Source: Diplonema japonicum
Lineage: Eukaryota > Euglenozoa > Diplonemea > Diplonemida > Diplonemidae
Assembly (NCBI GenBank): GCA_964019335.1
Contig: OZ025657.1
Span: forward strand, 434,001 to 498,000
Reading direction: 5' to 3'
Length of the DNA stretch: 64,000 nucleotides
The notes below the pieces were generated by a model that was not told the DNA's origin, ran no database searches, and was given only the letters and a program-made list of their open reading frames with translations. The position numbers and the translations under genes are program-made. Every line of letters starts with the position of its first letter. The first letter of the stretch is position 1. Of the stretch, positions 10,837-22,033 are shown one piece after another.

Positions 10837-11002
10837 TTTCTTGTTTTAGGTAGAACTGTAGGCATTGCAGTTTTTGCAACGACAAAAAAAAGAAGCTGAA
10901 GAAACGAAAGAAGCTCTGGTAGGCTCCTTGCCGATCTTCCCTTAAAGTGCATGTGAAAGAAAGATAGAAGAGGGAAAAAAAGCGGGTAAAGGCGACGAGA
11001 CA

Positions 11003-11088
11003 AAGGAGAAGGAGAAGGAGAAGGAGAAGGAGAAGGAGAAGGAGAAGGAGAAGGAGAAGGAGAAGGAGAAGGAGAAGGAGAAGGAGGG
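11003..11088. repeat. (GGAGAA)n microsatellite
   Basis: About fourteen head-to-tail copies of the hexamer GGAGAA lie upstream of the paralogue 2 start. Confidence 0.95.
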
Positions 11089-11228
11089 GGAATGGACACT
11101 TTTTGTCCGCCATGTGTATTACAGTGGTTTTTTTTTTTTTTCTTCTTCTTCTTTTCGTATTTTTGCAACCATCAGTTTTATCTTAAAACTCAAAAAAAAA
11201 AGGAGGGGGTAAAAAGATCAAAGATCAC

Positions 11229-12110
11229 CTAAAGTTTTGCGCCGACGGGAAGATCGAGCTTGAAAACCCTCTCAGAATTCCCACGCATGAATAAATGGCG
11301 AACTTCAACAGCATCCTTGTCAGGCAGCCCAGCGTACAATTTCTCTTGGTTGACAAGGCACCTCTGCGGAGGAAGCATAGGGTAGTTAGATCCGAAAAGG
11401 ACCTTGTACCTCCCAGACTTGGACCTCATGTAATCGATGATGGCTTGGGGGTACCTGTTTACAACATAAGCAGATGTGTCGATGAAAACATTGGGGTATT
11501 TTGTTGCCACAGCTATCATTTCATCAGTCCAAGGATAGCCAATGTGACCACAGACAATTTTAAGGTCAGGGAAGTCAAGAGCAATGCGATCGATGTAAGG
11601 AATAGGGCGTCCGAACTCAGAAGTACGGAGGGGCCCCGTGTGGCCAACTTGTATGCAAAGAGGAACACCTAGTTCCTCGCATATTGCGAAGAGGGGGTAG
11701 AAATTTCTGTGGGTAGGAGGCATGTTCCAGAGCCACGGGAGGATCCTCATGGCTTTGAAGCCGTATTCCAATATGCACTTCTTCGTCTCGTTCAGCATTA
11801 GATTTGGTTTATTGGTGTCCACGGAGCCAATCCCAAACAGTCTTCCTTTGCTCTGCTTCACGAATTCGTGGACCTGTTCATTGCTGATGAGGACGCCTTC
11901 CTTGCTGTACCATGCAGATGTCAGGGCGTACTCTATCCCGCCAGCATCGAGTACAGATAAGGTAGTGCTGACCTTCAGTGCCATCTTCTTGAGTTTGTCT
12001 TGAACCTCTTTTGAAGGTCCTCCCTTTGACGTCCATCTCCCGATTGAGGCGTTCCAGTCTGCCTTCGTGATCTCTTCAGTGGGGTGTTGGATCCAGGCAT
12101 CGACTGACAT
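11229..12110 (-). CDS. Amidohydrolase_2-family metal-dependent hydrolase or decarboxylase
   Basis: The intact 293-aa protein matches the amidohydrolase_2 (PF04909-type) TIM-barrel family. Recognisable marks are an N-terminal DAWIQHPT, SAWYSKEG, VPLCIQVGHTGP (His), ALDFPDLKIVCGHIGYPW (His) and VLFGSNYPM. The usual family aspartate after the barrel is Asn in the last motif. Proteins with this exact set of motifs are, to my knowledge, mainly bacterial, so the gene is a candidate for transfer from bacteria. The substrate cannot be told from sequence. Relatives include decarboxylases and lactonases acting on aromatic or heterocyclic acids. No intron or targeting signal is seen. The start follows an A-rich leader like other genes here. 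Confidence 0.85.
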   Translation of the reverse strand: MSVDAWIQHPTEEITKADWNASIGRWTSKGGPSKEVQDKLKKMALKVSTTLSVLDAGGIEYALTSAWYSKEGVLISNEQVHEFVKQSKGRLFGIGSVDTNKPNLMLNETKKCILEYGFKAMRILPWLWNMPPTHRNFYPLFAICEELGVPLCIQVGHTGPLRTSEFGRPIPYIDRIALDFPDLKIVCGHIGYPWTDEMIAVATKYPNVFIDTSAYVVNRYPQAIIDYMRSKSGRYKVLFGSNYPMLPPQRCLVNQEKLYAGLPDKDAVEVRHLFMRGNSERVFKLDLPVGAKL

Positions 12111-12588
12111 TTCTTCTTTTTTTTTTTTTTTTTTTTTTTCCCTTTTAGAAATATGAAAAAAAAAAGCGTAAAAGAAATGCAGGAAAAAAAAAAAAAAGCA
12201 AGCAGAAAAAAAAAAAGAAAAGAAAAAAAGACAGAGATGGTGAAACGAGATTGGGGGAAGGAGGGCATGTAGGGTTTCTTTTTTTTTTTGTTTTTTTTTT
12301 TTTTGTAACGTGCATGTTGATGCAGAGGGGGGGTTTAAGCCCGATTAATAAACAGTAAAAACGGGACAAGGACACAAAAGAAAAGAAGAAGAAAAAAAAA
12401 GAGGGGGAAAAAAAAAAAACTGGACAAAAAAATGAGGAAAAGAAAATGACTTCAGAAAAAAAAGGGGGGGGGGGGCAAGAGGGGCATCCAAAACATAACC
12501 ACCTGCCTTCTTCTTCTTTTTTTTTTGAATGCTTTGCACAGAAAAGAAAAGTAAATGAATTGTTGCTGCAAAAGATATTTAGTCAGGA

Positions 12589-12628
<40 letters not shown>

Positions 12629-13708
12629 GTTCACTTAGTTATGTGTGGGGATCTTGAGCTTTTGTGTCAACAAAAAAAAAAAAACACCTATTTTCAGGCT
12701 GTATGGTTGGTGCTTCAATTCTTAATTTCTTTTATTTTTTAATAAGACGGTAAAAAGAAAATAGGACCCATAGCGTGCTCGTGCTCTTCTTTCTATTTCT
12801 CAAGAAGTTTGGAAGGGGGTAAAAAAAAAAAAAAAGCCAAAATATGCAAGAAAAAAGAAAAGAAGAAAAAGAAAAACTACATTATTTCGCATTTTTTTTT
12901 GTTTTTTAAAATCCCTTTTTCTCTTCCCCCTTCTTTTTATTTTCGGTATTCTCTCTTGCTGGGGGGGTAGTAGATGAAGGGAAAAGAAAAAAAAAATGTT
13001 TTCCTGACATTTCCCCTTGAATATAGACACCTGAAACAAAACAATTGGGGCGATTGGGGGCACACTCAGGGAGAGTGACACAGCAACAACAAAAAAAGCG
13101 TTTTTTTTGTTTTTGTTTTCTGTATCTCATCCGTGCAGCCTTTTTTTCTTTTTCTTTTTTTTTTTTTTTCATTTCTTTTTTGAAAAAAAAACAAAAAAAA
13201 AAGGGGGAGGAGGGAGAAAATTCCACTTAGCACCAAGAAAAAAAAAAAAAAGCAAACCCCCCACTTAAGCAGTTTTAGATGGCATCGGCCACGGGGTGGG
13301 AACCCTATAAGTTGGCCGTGTGATACGGGCAAGATGGAAGTACTGATATACTCACTGCGTGCACTTTGGTGTGAATGGAAAAAAGATGAACTGTAAACTT
13401 AACTTTTATACAAAAAGAAATCGGGCGTTTTAGTGATACCAAGGATTTGCAGATTTCTTCGAGGGGTATTGAGTGAGAATTTTGGGGGGGAAACAAAAAA
13501 AAAAAAAGAAAAAAAAAAAAAAAAAAAACGAGCATACTAAAGATAAGGAAAGCGGGGGGGTCAGAAGGGGGGGTGAGACACCAAGGGTCAGGGAAGAATG
13601 AAAAAAAAAAAAGTTCTTTTTTTTTAACTTTTACACACTACACCCCTTCTTACTTTCTCTCCAGCCCCCTCCCCTCCCTCCCCCCCCTTTTTTTCTTTCT
13701 TTCCTCTT
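12111..13708. other. Long homopolymer-rich intergenic region
   Basis: Dominated by A and T runs of 10-30 bases with short G runs. The frames across it are mostly poly-Lys/Phe artefacts. No gene is supported. Confidence 0.6.
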
Positions 13709-16700
13709 TTACTGCTGCAAATGCAGAAGATCGACATCATTCTTACCCAACTTCCTATTAACATAAATTGTGATTAATTTCAACTGGCTGGTGCTAAGCG
13801 GTTTTAGTAAATCGACACAGGAGGAGCCGAGAGTCAAGTACAGTGCAACGAAGTTAAAAACAACAGCCTAAGTAGGAAGAGGTTTTTTTTCTTCCCCCCC
13901 CCCACCCCCCCACAAACCTTCCTCACCTCAGCTCGTTCCGATTTGAAGCCATTATACAGCGATTTGGTGAAGAAACCCGCTTTGGTAGCCAAATCACTTG
14001 CAGATTCTGCTCCCAACTGCATGGTGGCTCGCTCTAGAAGTTTGAAGAGCAACGGGATTTCCTCTTGCTGTTGGATGTGTTGAAGGGGAATGGGGGGAAA
14101 ATACCATTGAAGCAGGCCCTCTCCTGCTCAACTCCAGGCTCACCACATCAACGACCTCTTTCACATCCGCCTCCATCACCAAGCAGTGAAGCACATCTTC
14201 CACGTGATCGCTGACCTGATGGGCGATACTATTCATTACAAGCGCATACCGTAGGCTCAGGGTCACAGTAGCACTTCAGAACACCTCTGAAGTACTCTAC
14301 AAGGGCTGTTGAGTTGCCTGCTTGCGACAGTTTCAAAACGATAGCCTTGCCCAGCTCCATGAGGGAGAGGCGGAGCTCCTTTCCAAGCAGGTCGTCCGTG
14401 AAGCATGAGATGAGGGAAGCTGACGAAGAACCGGAAGTCCGCGTGAGGTACGCAGCAAGGTCTTGCAGGGGCGGCCATGGGATGCGGTCATTGAGGATCT
14501 TCCGAATGGAGCTAATCTTCTCAGGTTCCGATGAGCTGCCGTTGGTCACTGTGCCCCAGTGCCCGGTGTGCAGTGACGCCAGCCCTGGCGATACAGGCCG
14601 TCTGCCGTTAACAGGTGTCGTAGCCTTCCTTGCCTTGTCCCCCTGCGACGCTGATCGAAGCGCGCTTGTTGGTGTCCCCGCCCCCTGCCTTGTGACTGGT
14701 TTGCTCACCTTCCTCACAGGACTCTTCACAGGCACCGATGTTGGTACTTCCTCTACCTGCGATAGCAGTTCCGCATTCAACTGCTTCGGAGGAGCGTGTT
14801 TAGAGGGCGTGCGCTTTGCTGGTGCCACCCGAGGGGGCGCGTTCTGCTCTCTTGTTTTCAGCTCATCTCCAAGCGATGGGATGATCTTGCACACATTCAG
14901 CTGATCCGCAGATGACAGTGCCGCAACCTGAGGGGATTAACATTTTAAAATAAAAAAAGAACGCACCTCGTCAGTGAAAATGGCCGTGCTGACACTGTGC
15001 AGTACCGTCAAACATGTGCAGGAGGCCTTCCTGACGTCTTGGTTGGCGCTGTTGGCAAGGTACAGGAACCTGGAGATGCCCTGGCGCATGTCTGCGGTGG
15101 TTGGTGGTTAACATTGTGGACATACTTGCGCTCCTTCTTAAATATTCATGCGAAAAGTTCATGAGGTGCAAGAGGTACTCAAGGCAGCCAAGCTGTACTT
15201 GTGTGTTGGCAGAGTCCAGCACCTTGAGGAGGATGGGGAAGAGGACACGTGTTTGGCCACACTCGAGGAGCTTCTCAAGTAGCGAGACAGCTGCCTGGTG
15301 TGTCCTGGAGTTCCCTAACTTGGTAAACAAAACGAGGAAGATCCTCTCGAAGTAAGGCTCAAGCATGGCCGAGTCCTGCAGGGCCTCGGCAAAGGCAGAG
15401 CAGGTGTTGATGGCAGCCGTCGACACCAGCAAGTTGGAGTCCCTCAGCAGCGTGAGAACAGACAACATGACGGAAGGGAGCTTTGCTCTCACCAACCTGA
15501 AAGCAGAGGTAGGGGCCATCTGCGTGAAGGCCTCTAGGCACTTCACTTTGTTTGCTGAATCATTAGACTGCCCCATGGCGATGGCCTGCTCTACTGTTAT
15601 GTCTCGCAGGTCAGAGGCAGGTTGGGTGTGTGGGAGTTGCTGCGGCTGCGGGTCTTCCTCCGTCTCTTGTGCCTCGGATGAGATGCCTCCGTCGGTGGAC
15701 CCTACGGACGGCGGGTGATACTGGTTGCTGTTGGTAGATGTTTGGCTGTTTACGTCTTTTCCCCGCAATGCCCTCTTGCCCCCGGGCCTGGCCACGCGGG
15801 GGCTGGAGCGGAGTGCAGGGTTCTGCTGACCCTGTTGGGAGGGTGCAGAGGGGAGTGGCGTCTGAGACCTATTCGCAGCCCGCTGTTGACGGGAGGCGAC
15901 GAGCTTGGCAGGGACGGTGAGTGGCTCGCGTTGGTTCTGAGCAGAGTGGGAACGCATTGCGGACTTCTTTGTAGGAGAATTGCCCTCACCGCTATTGCTC
16001 AACGCGCTGGGGCGGCGGAGGGACTGCTCCTTGGCGACGAGGTCCCAGTCGACCTCGAGGTAGTTGGGGAGGCTGTCGTAGAGGTCCGAGTCGTCGGAGA
16101 CGTTCTTCTGCGCGACGGGGTCGAGCTGGCCGAAGAGGGAGTCGGAGCGGACGGGGTGCTTCGCATGCAGTGCCCAGAAGAGCAGTCTGGCCACCCTGCG
16201 CACTTCGGGCATTGGATCGTTAAGCCCTTGCTTTACAGCTCTGACTAAGAAGTCGAACTGCCTGGATGTGTAGTCGATGGCCTGCACCCTGTGCACCACG
16301 ATAAACATGACCTGGTACACAGTCTGGCGGTAGGTGCTGTGTTTGTTCTCGAAGTTGACGGGGTCGAGCACAGCACTGAGCGTTTTTTGCGTGATCTTAC
16401 CGTGCGTGATGATGTACCTGAGACACCTGGCGGAGGACTGGGAGATGATTGCGATGGTGACGACGCTGATCTTGAAAAGAGAATTAAGGAACCAGTCACC
16501 CATCGGTTCCCAGAGGTTGGGGGGGAGGTACTTGCACAGGCACATCACAGATAGGCAGGCCTCTTTCGAGACTGCGCTGCGGAGGTCTTGGATGGCCTGG
16601 TTCAGTTGATCTTTCATGTACTCGCGCATCCAGAGGAGGAAGTTTGCACTGTCATATGACCCTCCTGCCATCAACCCCTTGAACCGCTGCAGTGCCTTCA

Positions 16701-16887
16701 CCCTTTTCATCCATTCCTGGTTCTTCGAGTCAGCAGACAGTTGCCCAATCTCTATCAGCTCCCTCTTCAGCTCCCCATCTGTGATCGTAAGCGGCTCCGT
16801 CCCCAGCGCCCAATCATCCTCTGCTGCAGTTTCTAACAGCCTCCTGACCTTCGCCTTCCCCGGGCTGCATAGCCCACTGGTCACCAT
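13709..16887 (-). CDS. CLASP: CLASP-family microtubule-associated protein
   Basis: Six exons join to a 991-aa protein. Introns lie at 15092-15125, 14928-14966, 14216-14249, 14068-14104 and 13868-13926 (34, 39, 34, 37 and 59 nt), all GT...AG and frame-preserving. Residues of about 40-280 form a TOG/HEAT array typical of the CLASP N-terminus (for example VRRVARLLFWALHAKHP). A basic Ser/Pro-rich linker follows, then two further HEAT-like blocks. The C-terminus (VALYLTLGSSCVDLLKPLS, SQLKLITIYV) matches the end of the CLASP C-terminal domain, which supports the last two introns and the TAA at 13709-13711. CLASPs bind microtubule plus ends and promote rescue and polymerisation, in spindle and cortex. 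Start context is ordinary. Confidence 0.85.
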
Positions 16888-17298
16888 TGTGCCCCCCTTT
16901 GAGGTAATTCAAGAACTTTACGAATGCTACAAAAAAAAAAAACTTTTTTTTAATAAAAAGTGCCCAGCCGGGTTTGAGGGAGCACCTTTTCTTGTGGAAG
17001 CAAAAAAAAAAGAGAGAGAATAGAAAGAATATGAGGGGAACTAGAAACTAAAAAAAAAAAAAAAAAAAGAAGAATTTCTTTTTTTTTTTTTAAACTCCGC
17101 CACAAATTACATAAAGGCAATAAAAATTTTGTTTAGAGCAAAAATAAAAAAAAATCCACCATGAAAGGGGGGGAGAGGAGAAGCGGTAGCAACGACACCC
17201 CCCCTTACACCACTAGAAAGAAATGCCAGCCGCCTTCAGAGGGCTAGTTAGATGAGGCTGCAGCTGGGGAAGGGGAGGGGAGGTTTTTTTTTGTTTGT
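16888..17298. other. Intergenic A/T runs
   Basis: Poly-A and poly-T tracts with a G-rich patch near 17167-17185. No gene is seen. Confidence 0.5.
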
Positions 17299-17667
17299 TT
17301 ATTCAGACGAGGTAACTCTACTGCCTGTTGAAGCACATGCCCCGAAGAGGTTTACATCCCCTGGTGCCTTGAACACATCGCGGCCCAGTTTGTCTCTACC
17401 ATCGACAAGGCCAGGGATCTTGTCCGCCTTTACTTTCACGAAGGATTCAACTTTTTCAGACTTCTTCGCGTGACCATCATAGTTGTTTGCAAGTAAAGCA
17501 GAATCCTGTGTAGAAGGCGGCTTGCTCGTGAAGTACGTCCCTTTACCTAGCACACAGTCTCCAGGACCTTCGCTCTGCTTGATGGTTCCCGTGGCTTTTA
17601 TCTTGGTTGCGGACTCCTTGTCGGTGTAGTGGTAAAGGTACTTCGGCACATCCTGCTGTTCGCTCAT
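17299..17667 (-). CDS. HYD1-type ADP-ribosyltransferase-like small protein
   Basis: The 122-aa frame starts at the ATG at 17667, directly after an A run. Residues 10-60 resemble the Tox-ART-HYD1 family: LYHYTDKESATKI near the N-terminus, then a Gly-rich GKGTYFTSKPPS. In bacteria such domains occur in secreted polymorphic toxins that transfer ADP-ribose from NAD. Here the domain stands alone, with no signal peptide and no immunity-like partner visible. It could be a domesticated ADP-ribosyltransferase acquired by transfer, or a defence or regulatory factor. A truncated copy of its first codons lies upstream at 18003-18056. The family call is by motif only. Activity is untested. Confidence 0.6.
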   Translation of the reverse strand: MSEQQDVPKYLYHYTDKESATKIKATGTIKQSEGPGDCVLGKGTYFTSKPPSTQDSALLANNYDGHAKKSEKVESFVKVKADKIPGLVDGRDKLGRDVFKAPGDVNLFGACASTGSRVTSSE

Positions 17668-18300
17668 TTTTTTTTTTTTAAACCCTTTTTTTTTAATGGT
17701 ATAGCCGGAAAAAAAAGGGGGGTTTCTTTTTTTTTTTTTTCCCCCCCACAACATAGTCAGCAACAAAAGAATGTATACAATTGTGCTTCAAAAAAAAATT
17801 TATATTTCAGGGTTAAAAAGCTCGTGTTTGTTGTATTTTAAAGATCATCATGGTGTCTTCTTCTTTTCTCTACTCATTATGGAGAAAGGAAACAAAATCG
17901 GATCAGCTGCAAAAGAAAAAAACATTGTGCTTCACATGGTTGTTCAGGGTTAAAAAGCTCGTGTTGTGTTTTGGTATATATCATCACATGGGATCAAGAG
18001 GAATACATGGGGGTGTAGTGGTAAAGGTACCTCGCCTCGCATCTTCTGTTCGCTCATTTTTTTTTTTTCCCCAAAAAAACCTTTTTTTTGTCCCTCTTTA
18101 TGGTAGCCGGAAAAAAAAGGGGGGGGCAATTTCTTCCCGGACAAAAATTAAGAGATTTACAATTTTTTTTTCCCTCTTTTTTGTTGCTGATTTTACAAGG
18201 TTATCAGCCGAACAAAGAATGTATACAATTGTGCTTCAAGAAAAAAATTCAGGGTTAAAAAGCTCGTGTTGTTGTATTTTAAAGATCATCATGTTTTCTT
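17630..18300. repeat. Local segmental duplication around the HYD1-like gene start
   Basis: About 225 bases at 17630-17855 and about 295 bases at 18003-18297 share the gene's first codons, the A/T runs, GTAGCCGGAAAAAAAAGGGG and ATGTATACAATTGTGCTTCA. Both end in GGGTTAAAAAGCTCGTG and AAAGATCATCATG. A third fragment (GGGTTAAAAAGCTCGTG) lies at about 17947-17963. Confidence 0.8.
18003..18056 (-). pseudogene. Truncated copy of the HYD1-like gene
   Basis: Reading on the minus strand, it repeats the start (MSEQ) and the nucleotides of the following codons, but with a small deletion that shifts frame. Homology stops after about 50 bases. The flanking duplication shows it arose locally. Confidence 0.8.
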
Positions 18301-18623
18301 TTTAAAAAAAAGCGATGTTTGAGGACAAATCCCACTCACTGAGGATCACCCTAAAAAACATTGGGGGGGGGGGGATGGCAAAAAAAGTGCCTCCCCCAGC
18401 AGTGCTGCGTAAACAAAAAGAATACTAACGAGGGAAAAGAAAGAAGGAATACAGACGACAAACAAAATTGCAGGGAGGGGAGGGGGGGGGGGGGGGGGGG
18501 AGAATGGGGGAAATAAATCACCTGTCAAAGAGGGTGGGCTGTTTTTTCTTCCCCCTTTTTTATTTTGTACTGACTGAGTGTATGTGTGGGGGTGGGGCGG
18601 GGGATTTGTTCACACTTAATAAA

Positions 18624-21377
18624 TTACGGGGAAGAGTGCAACGGCACAGAACCCTCAAAGCCCTTGGCGAAGCCCCGCGCCGGAAGGTCAATGTGGATGT
18701 TGTTCTCCACCAAGCGATTCTCGATCTCTCGCCGACGCTGCCTGGCGTCACGCAAGGTCTTCTCCATCTGTTCCTTCTTGTCGCTGGGGTTCTTGACCAG
18801 TGTGGGGAGCGGGTTGTGGCCAACAGGGGAAGCCGAACGGCTTTTAACCTTCTCCTGAAGTACTTCCTCCTCCAACCTCTCACGCCTCGACACCAACTCA
18901 CGAAGCCTGCCCATTTCAGAAATACTATCATTGCTCACCACAGATGCGTCCCTTACATACGACGTTGTCGAACTCGCGTCCGCCTGACTATACACAGCAG
19001 GCGGGGGTGGGATACCAACAGACGCACCGTCCTTTGCCAAGGCCAGCGAGGCGGACCCTAAGAGGTCCCTTAAGCCGTGCATGTAATCGTCAACTGCACT
19101 GAAAGCGTTGCCAAGGTATGCATCCACAGCGCGTGTTGCATAGGTATCCACAACAGTGGACGGCATTAATGGAGGCACCGTTGGGGACAGTGGAGATACC
19201 AAAGACATGGGTTCCTCCTGCGGGGCGAAAGCCACGTCCACGCCCACAGACACCGTGTCTGCAGTGGCTTGTACGTCTTTTGTCGTTGTTGGAGTTGGTG
19301 TGGTTTGTGTGTCGCGGGTTTCGCATATCGGTGGTATCGGTGCGCCCCTTGTCGAGGGCACCGTCAGCAACCCCACCACTGCTTCGAGCTGTTCGGTTTC
19401 TATCTTGCCCCTTTCTATGGTTTCCGTCAGCTCCGTCTTTGTTATTTCAGATATCAAACAGGTGCTTGTTGCGTCCTTCGTTTCTCGGTGTTGTGTTTGT
19501 GTTTGCATCTCCACCACTGCCGTTCTGTGGTTCACAGGACTCGCCTCTCTTACCGTACCTGCGGCCAGCATTGTCCCGATCTCGTCATCAAGGTTTTTCA
19601 GCATCACCTCGTCCGCACTGTTGTACACCTTCGCAACCCCAGGTGTGACCTCCCCAACACGCTTCATGTCTCGCAGTGCTGTTTGCAGCTCCGTGTCCAC
19701 ATCCGGTACCTTGAACCCTTCTGACACCTCCTTCTGCAGAATGGCACCCACGGGGTCGTTGGGCATGGGTGACGGCAGCACAGCAGCATTGGGTTTGATG
19801 AGAGAGGGCAGGTTGTGGCTTTTTGATGCTTTCAACGGGTGCATTTCGCCGAATGACATGTCGGAGGAGTCAACGCAGAAGAGCCCTTTGCTGCGGTGCA
19901 TCCCCACGCTCGAGCTTGCTAGGGGGCTTACGTCCGTGCTGAAGCTGTAGCCGTCCTCTGGTATACCACCGAAGGTTGTTGGGGTGTCGGTGGGCGACGG
20001 TGTGTTGTCCTCGCCGTCGGACACTGCGCTGCCGCCTTCGCTAGTGAAGCTTGCGTTGCGCGCATTGAGCGCTTCGTACGTGACAGGTGACATCTCATCC
20101 TCTGTCCGTACCTCTGTTGTCTCACGGAACCGCACTGTGCGTTCCCTCTCTGACGCCACGGTGCGGTTGACCTCCTCAACTAGCTGCTTCAAGTGTGGTA
20201 TGTCCTTCGGCATCATCAATTGCAGGACTCTCATCGGCCGTGTCTTCTGCACTCTATCGCCGAACTCCTTTGCAAGCCCTCCCCGTATAGACAGTAGCAG
20301 CACATATTCCACCGAGTCGCGCATCACCATCTTGATCAGGTCGTTGCTGTGGTCGGCTGCTAGCGAAGTGATCTCCGTGATGCGCTCCTTCCACACCTCC
20401 TGCTGCTCCGTGTCGAAGATGATGATGTCCAGCTGTGTGAGGGTGATGGTGCAATCGGTGTACCCGCCTTCTACGTGCACCCACTGCGCGGCTGCCTTCC
20501 ATCGCAGGTTTCTCTCTGTTGCGTCTTCGACATCGCTGAGGCGTCTGGCCCAACGCTCTTTGTGGACACTTTTCCTGCCGATTTGGATAGTGCCGGTACT
20601 GCAGGGTTTGGGGAGAGGGGGACGGGAGAGAATTGGAAAAGGGGGTTTGGGGGGCGGGGGGTCTCCTTCGTCAATGGCGTAGTCCTCCTGATCGGCGGGG
20701 GAGACAGAGGGGGAGGGGGGGACGCCTTCCAACTCCTCTTCGTCATCTTCGTAGATCTCAGACACAAAGCGTTCCTGCACCTTAGCGACGACAAGCTCAT
20801 GCAGCTCCTTCGCATTGAATAAAGTCTCCCATTCACTGACCTCCGTTTTCGAGGATTCCATTGTGAAGTAGAGGAACTGGACACGTTCAGAAGCTTCGAG
20901 AACAAGCTTAATGTCATTGCAGAGCTTAGCGATGGGGGCAAGGGCACAAGGAGTGTCAAGAGAAAGGCTGAGCATGTGAGGGAGGAAGTAGAGAGGCTGG
21001 CACATAGAATCGGATTTCAATGAAATGAAGCCGATGTCATGAAAGATGTAGAAGTCGACGAAGGGCTCATCCTTATCATGCCGCGAAGGGAGGTCGGTGC
21101 ATAGGACCTGGTTGCCACTCAGATCGTAATGGAACAGCTTCGCATCTGTTATGATGACGACGCCCATTTCCACAGCGATTTCGTCCTCGAATACCATCCC
21201 CACGCACCTCACCAACAGCTCGCCGGGTTCCTCATCCTCCCAGCATTCTTTCGTAACCTCTTCCGCTGCTTCTTCTCCCTCCCTTTCGTTTTCCCTCGCT
21301 TCTGAAACGGTCAGATTCCCATACCCTTCGACATCACCATCTAGATACTTCTTCAACACAGGGGTATGTAGGGGCAT
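18624..21377 (-). CDS. Large protein with PH-like folds and a C-terminal coiled coil, function unknown
   Basis: The frame encodes 917 aa from the ATG at 21377. The longer open frame upstream is poly-Lys/Phe from A/T runs and is rejected. Residues of about 30-150 (VVIITDAKLFHYDLSGNQVL and following) and of about 280-380 (WVHVEGGYTDCTITLTQLDI and following) look like two PH-type beta domains. The first linker is Pro-rich. The central 400 residues are Ser/Thr-rich and probably disordered. The last 90 residues form a charged coiled coil (LRELVSRRERLEEEVLQEKV). No signal peptide or membrane segment is seen. It may be a membrane-associated scaffold. I do not recognise a named family. Confidence 0.65.
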   Translation of the reverse strand: MPLHTPVLKKYLDGDVEGYGNLTVSEARENEREGEEAAEEVTKECWEDEEPGELLVRCVGMVFEDEIAVEMGVVIITDAKLFHYDLSGNQVLCTDLPSRHDKDEPFVDFYIFHDIGFISLKSDSMCQPLYFLPHMLSLSLDTPCALAPIAKLCNDIKLVLEASERVQFLYFTMESSKTEVSEWETLFNAKELHELVVAKVQERFVSEIYEDDEEELEGVPPSPSVSPADQEDYAIDEGDPPPPKPPFPILSRPPLPKPCSTGTIQIGRKSVHKERWARRLSDVEDATERNLRWKAAAQWVHVEGGYTDCTITLTQLDIIIFDTEQQEVWKERITEITSLAADHSNDLIKMVMRDSVEYVLLLSIRGGLAKEFGDRVQKTRPMRVLQLMMPKDIPHLKQLVEEVNRTVASERERTVRFRETTEVRTEDEMSPVTYEALNARNASFTSEGGSAVSDGEDNTPSPTDTPTTFGGIPEDGYSFSTDVSPLASSSVGMHRSKGLFCVDSSDMSFGEMHPLKASKSHNLPSLIKPNAAVLPSPMPNDPVGAILQKEVSEGFKVPDVDTELQTALRDMKRVGEVTPGVAKVYNSADEVMLKNLDDEIGTMLAAGTVREASPVNHRTAVVEMQTQTQHRETKDATSTCLISEITKTELTETIERGKIETEQLEAVVGLLTVPSTRGAPIPPICETRDTQTTPTPTTTKDVQATADTVSVGVDVAFAPQEEPMSLVSPLSPTVPPLMPSTVVDTYATRAVDAYLGNAFSAVDDYMHGLRDLLGSASLALAKDGASVGIPPPPAVYSQADASSTTSYVRDASVVSNDSISEMGRLRELVSRRERLEEEVLQEKVKSRSASPVGHNPLPTLVKNPSDKKEQMEKTLRDARQRRREIENRLVENNIHIDLPARGFAKGFEGSVPLHSSP

Positions 21378-22033
21378 TACATGGTCCGATGGCTTTTTTT
21401 TTTTTTTTTTTTTACCCCTACTTTTTTTTTTTTTTTTTTTTCGCTCTTTGATTATTAAGGAGGTCTGGGGGGGAGAGAAAAAAAAAAAAAAAAAAAAAAA
21501 AAATACTACTGTCAAAAACTGACTATGGGTGGGGTTTACAACTACCCACGGTAGTGGGCGGCATGCCTATCTGGCCTCTCCGTTCTTCGTCGCTTCGACA
21601 ACCCGTTCGCGGCTCATGTTCGCGAGTACAGCGCTGAGTCATTTTCCTTTTAAACCTGTGAACATTGGTAAGAGCGCACTACTTCAAGAAGTTGCTTTTT
21701 TTAAATAAAGGGTTTGCGTTTTTTCGCGCTCACCAATAACTTAGTAGTAAAAGTGGAAAAAGAGGAAGAGAGTGGGAATAGAGAAAGAAAAAAAAAGAGA
21801 GAGGAAGTAACATTGTATATAAGGTGTTCAGGTTAATTCAGTTGTGTTCACTAGATAAAAAGAGGGGATTTCCCAATTTTTTTTTGTAAAAAGGAAGAGA
21901 AGTGCTCTATTGTAAGCGAGCATAGCATTGAGACAATTGCTGCAAAAAGAAAGTGGGGGGGAAAAAAGCTGCAGTTTGAAAGAATTTATTTATTATTTTT
22001 TTTTTATTATTTTGTTTGCTGCGTTTTGAACAT
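21378..22033. other. Intergenic region with a hairpin-like repeat element
   Basis: A/T runs at 21394-21503 are followed by about 200 bases of mixed sequence without a convincing frame. The piece at 21695-21745 contains GGTGAGCGCGAAAAAACGC on the minus strand, which resembles two elements near 55.5-55.8 kb. Confidence 0.4.
21695..21745 (-). repeat. GTGAGCGC-hairpin element, copy 1 (divergent)
   Basis: The minus strand carries GGTGAGCGCGAAAAAACGCAAACCC, a potential GCG/CGC stem with an A-rich loop, followed by an A/T-rich tail. It is similar to 55535-55580 and 55750-55806. Confidence 0.4.

Larger units (their letters stand above)
5768..10840 (-). repeat. Three-unit tandem duplication of a surface-protein gene and its flanks
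   Basis: The units are roughly 5768-7060 (decayed gene), 7066-9180 (gene at 7450-8658) and 9300-10840 (gene at 9589-10836). Shared 3'-flank blocks include GGAGAGAGTAATATGG. Shared 5'-flank blocks include CTTTGCTA after GTGGCCGCCT. The two gene bodies are almost identical through the linker and stalk, but their membrane helices and tails differ. Confidence 0.75.

Noticed and set aside
21378..21515. N-terminal extension of the PH-like protein
   Set aside because: The extension consists of Phe and Lys runs encoded by A/T tracts. The ATG at 21377 follows this tract and begins ordinary sequence.
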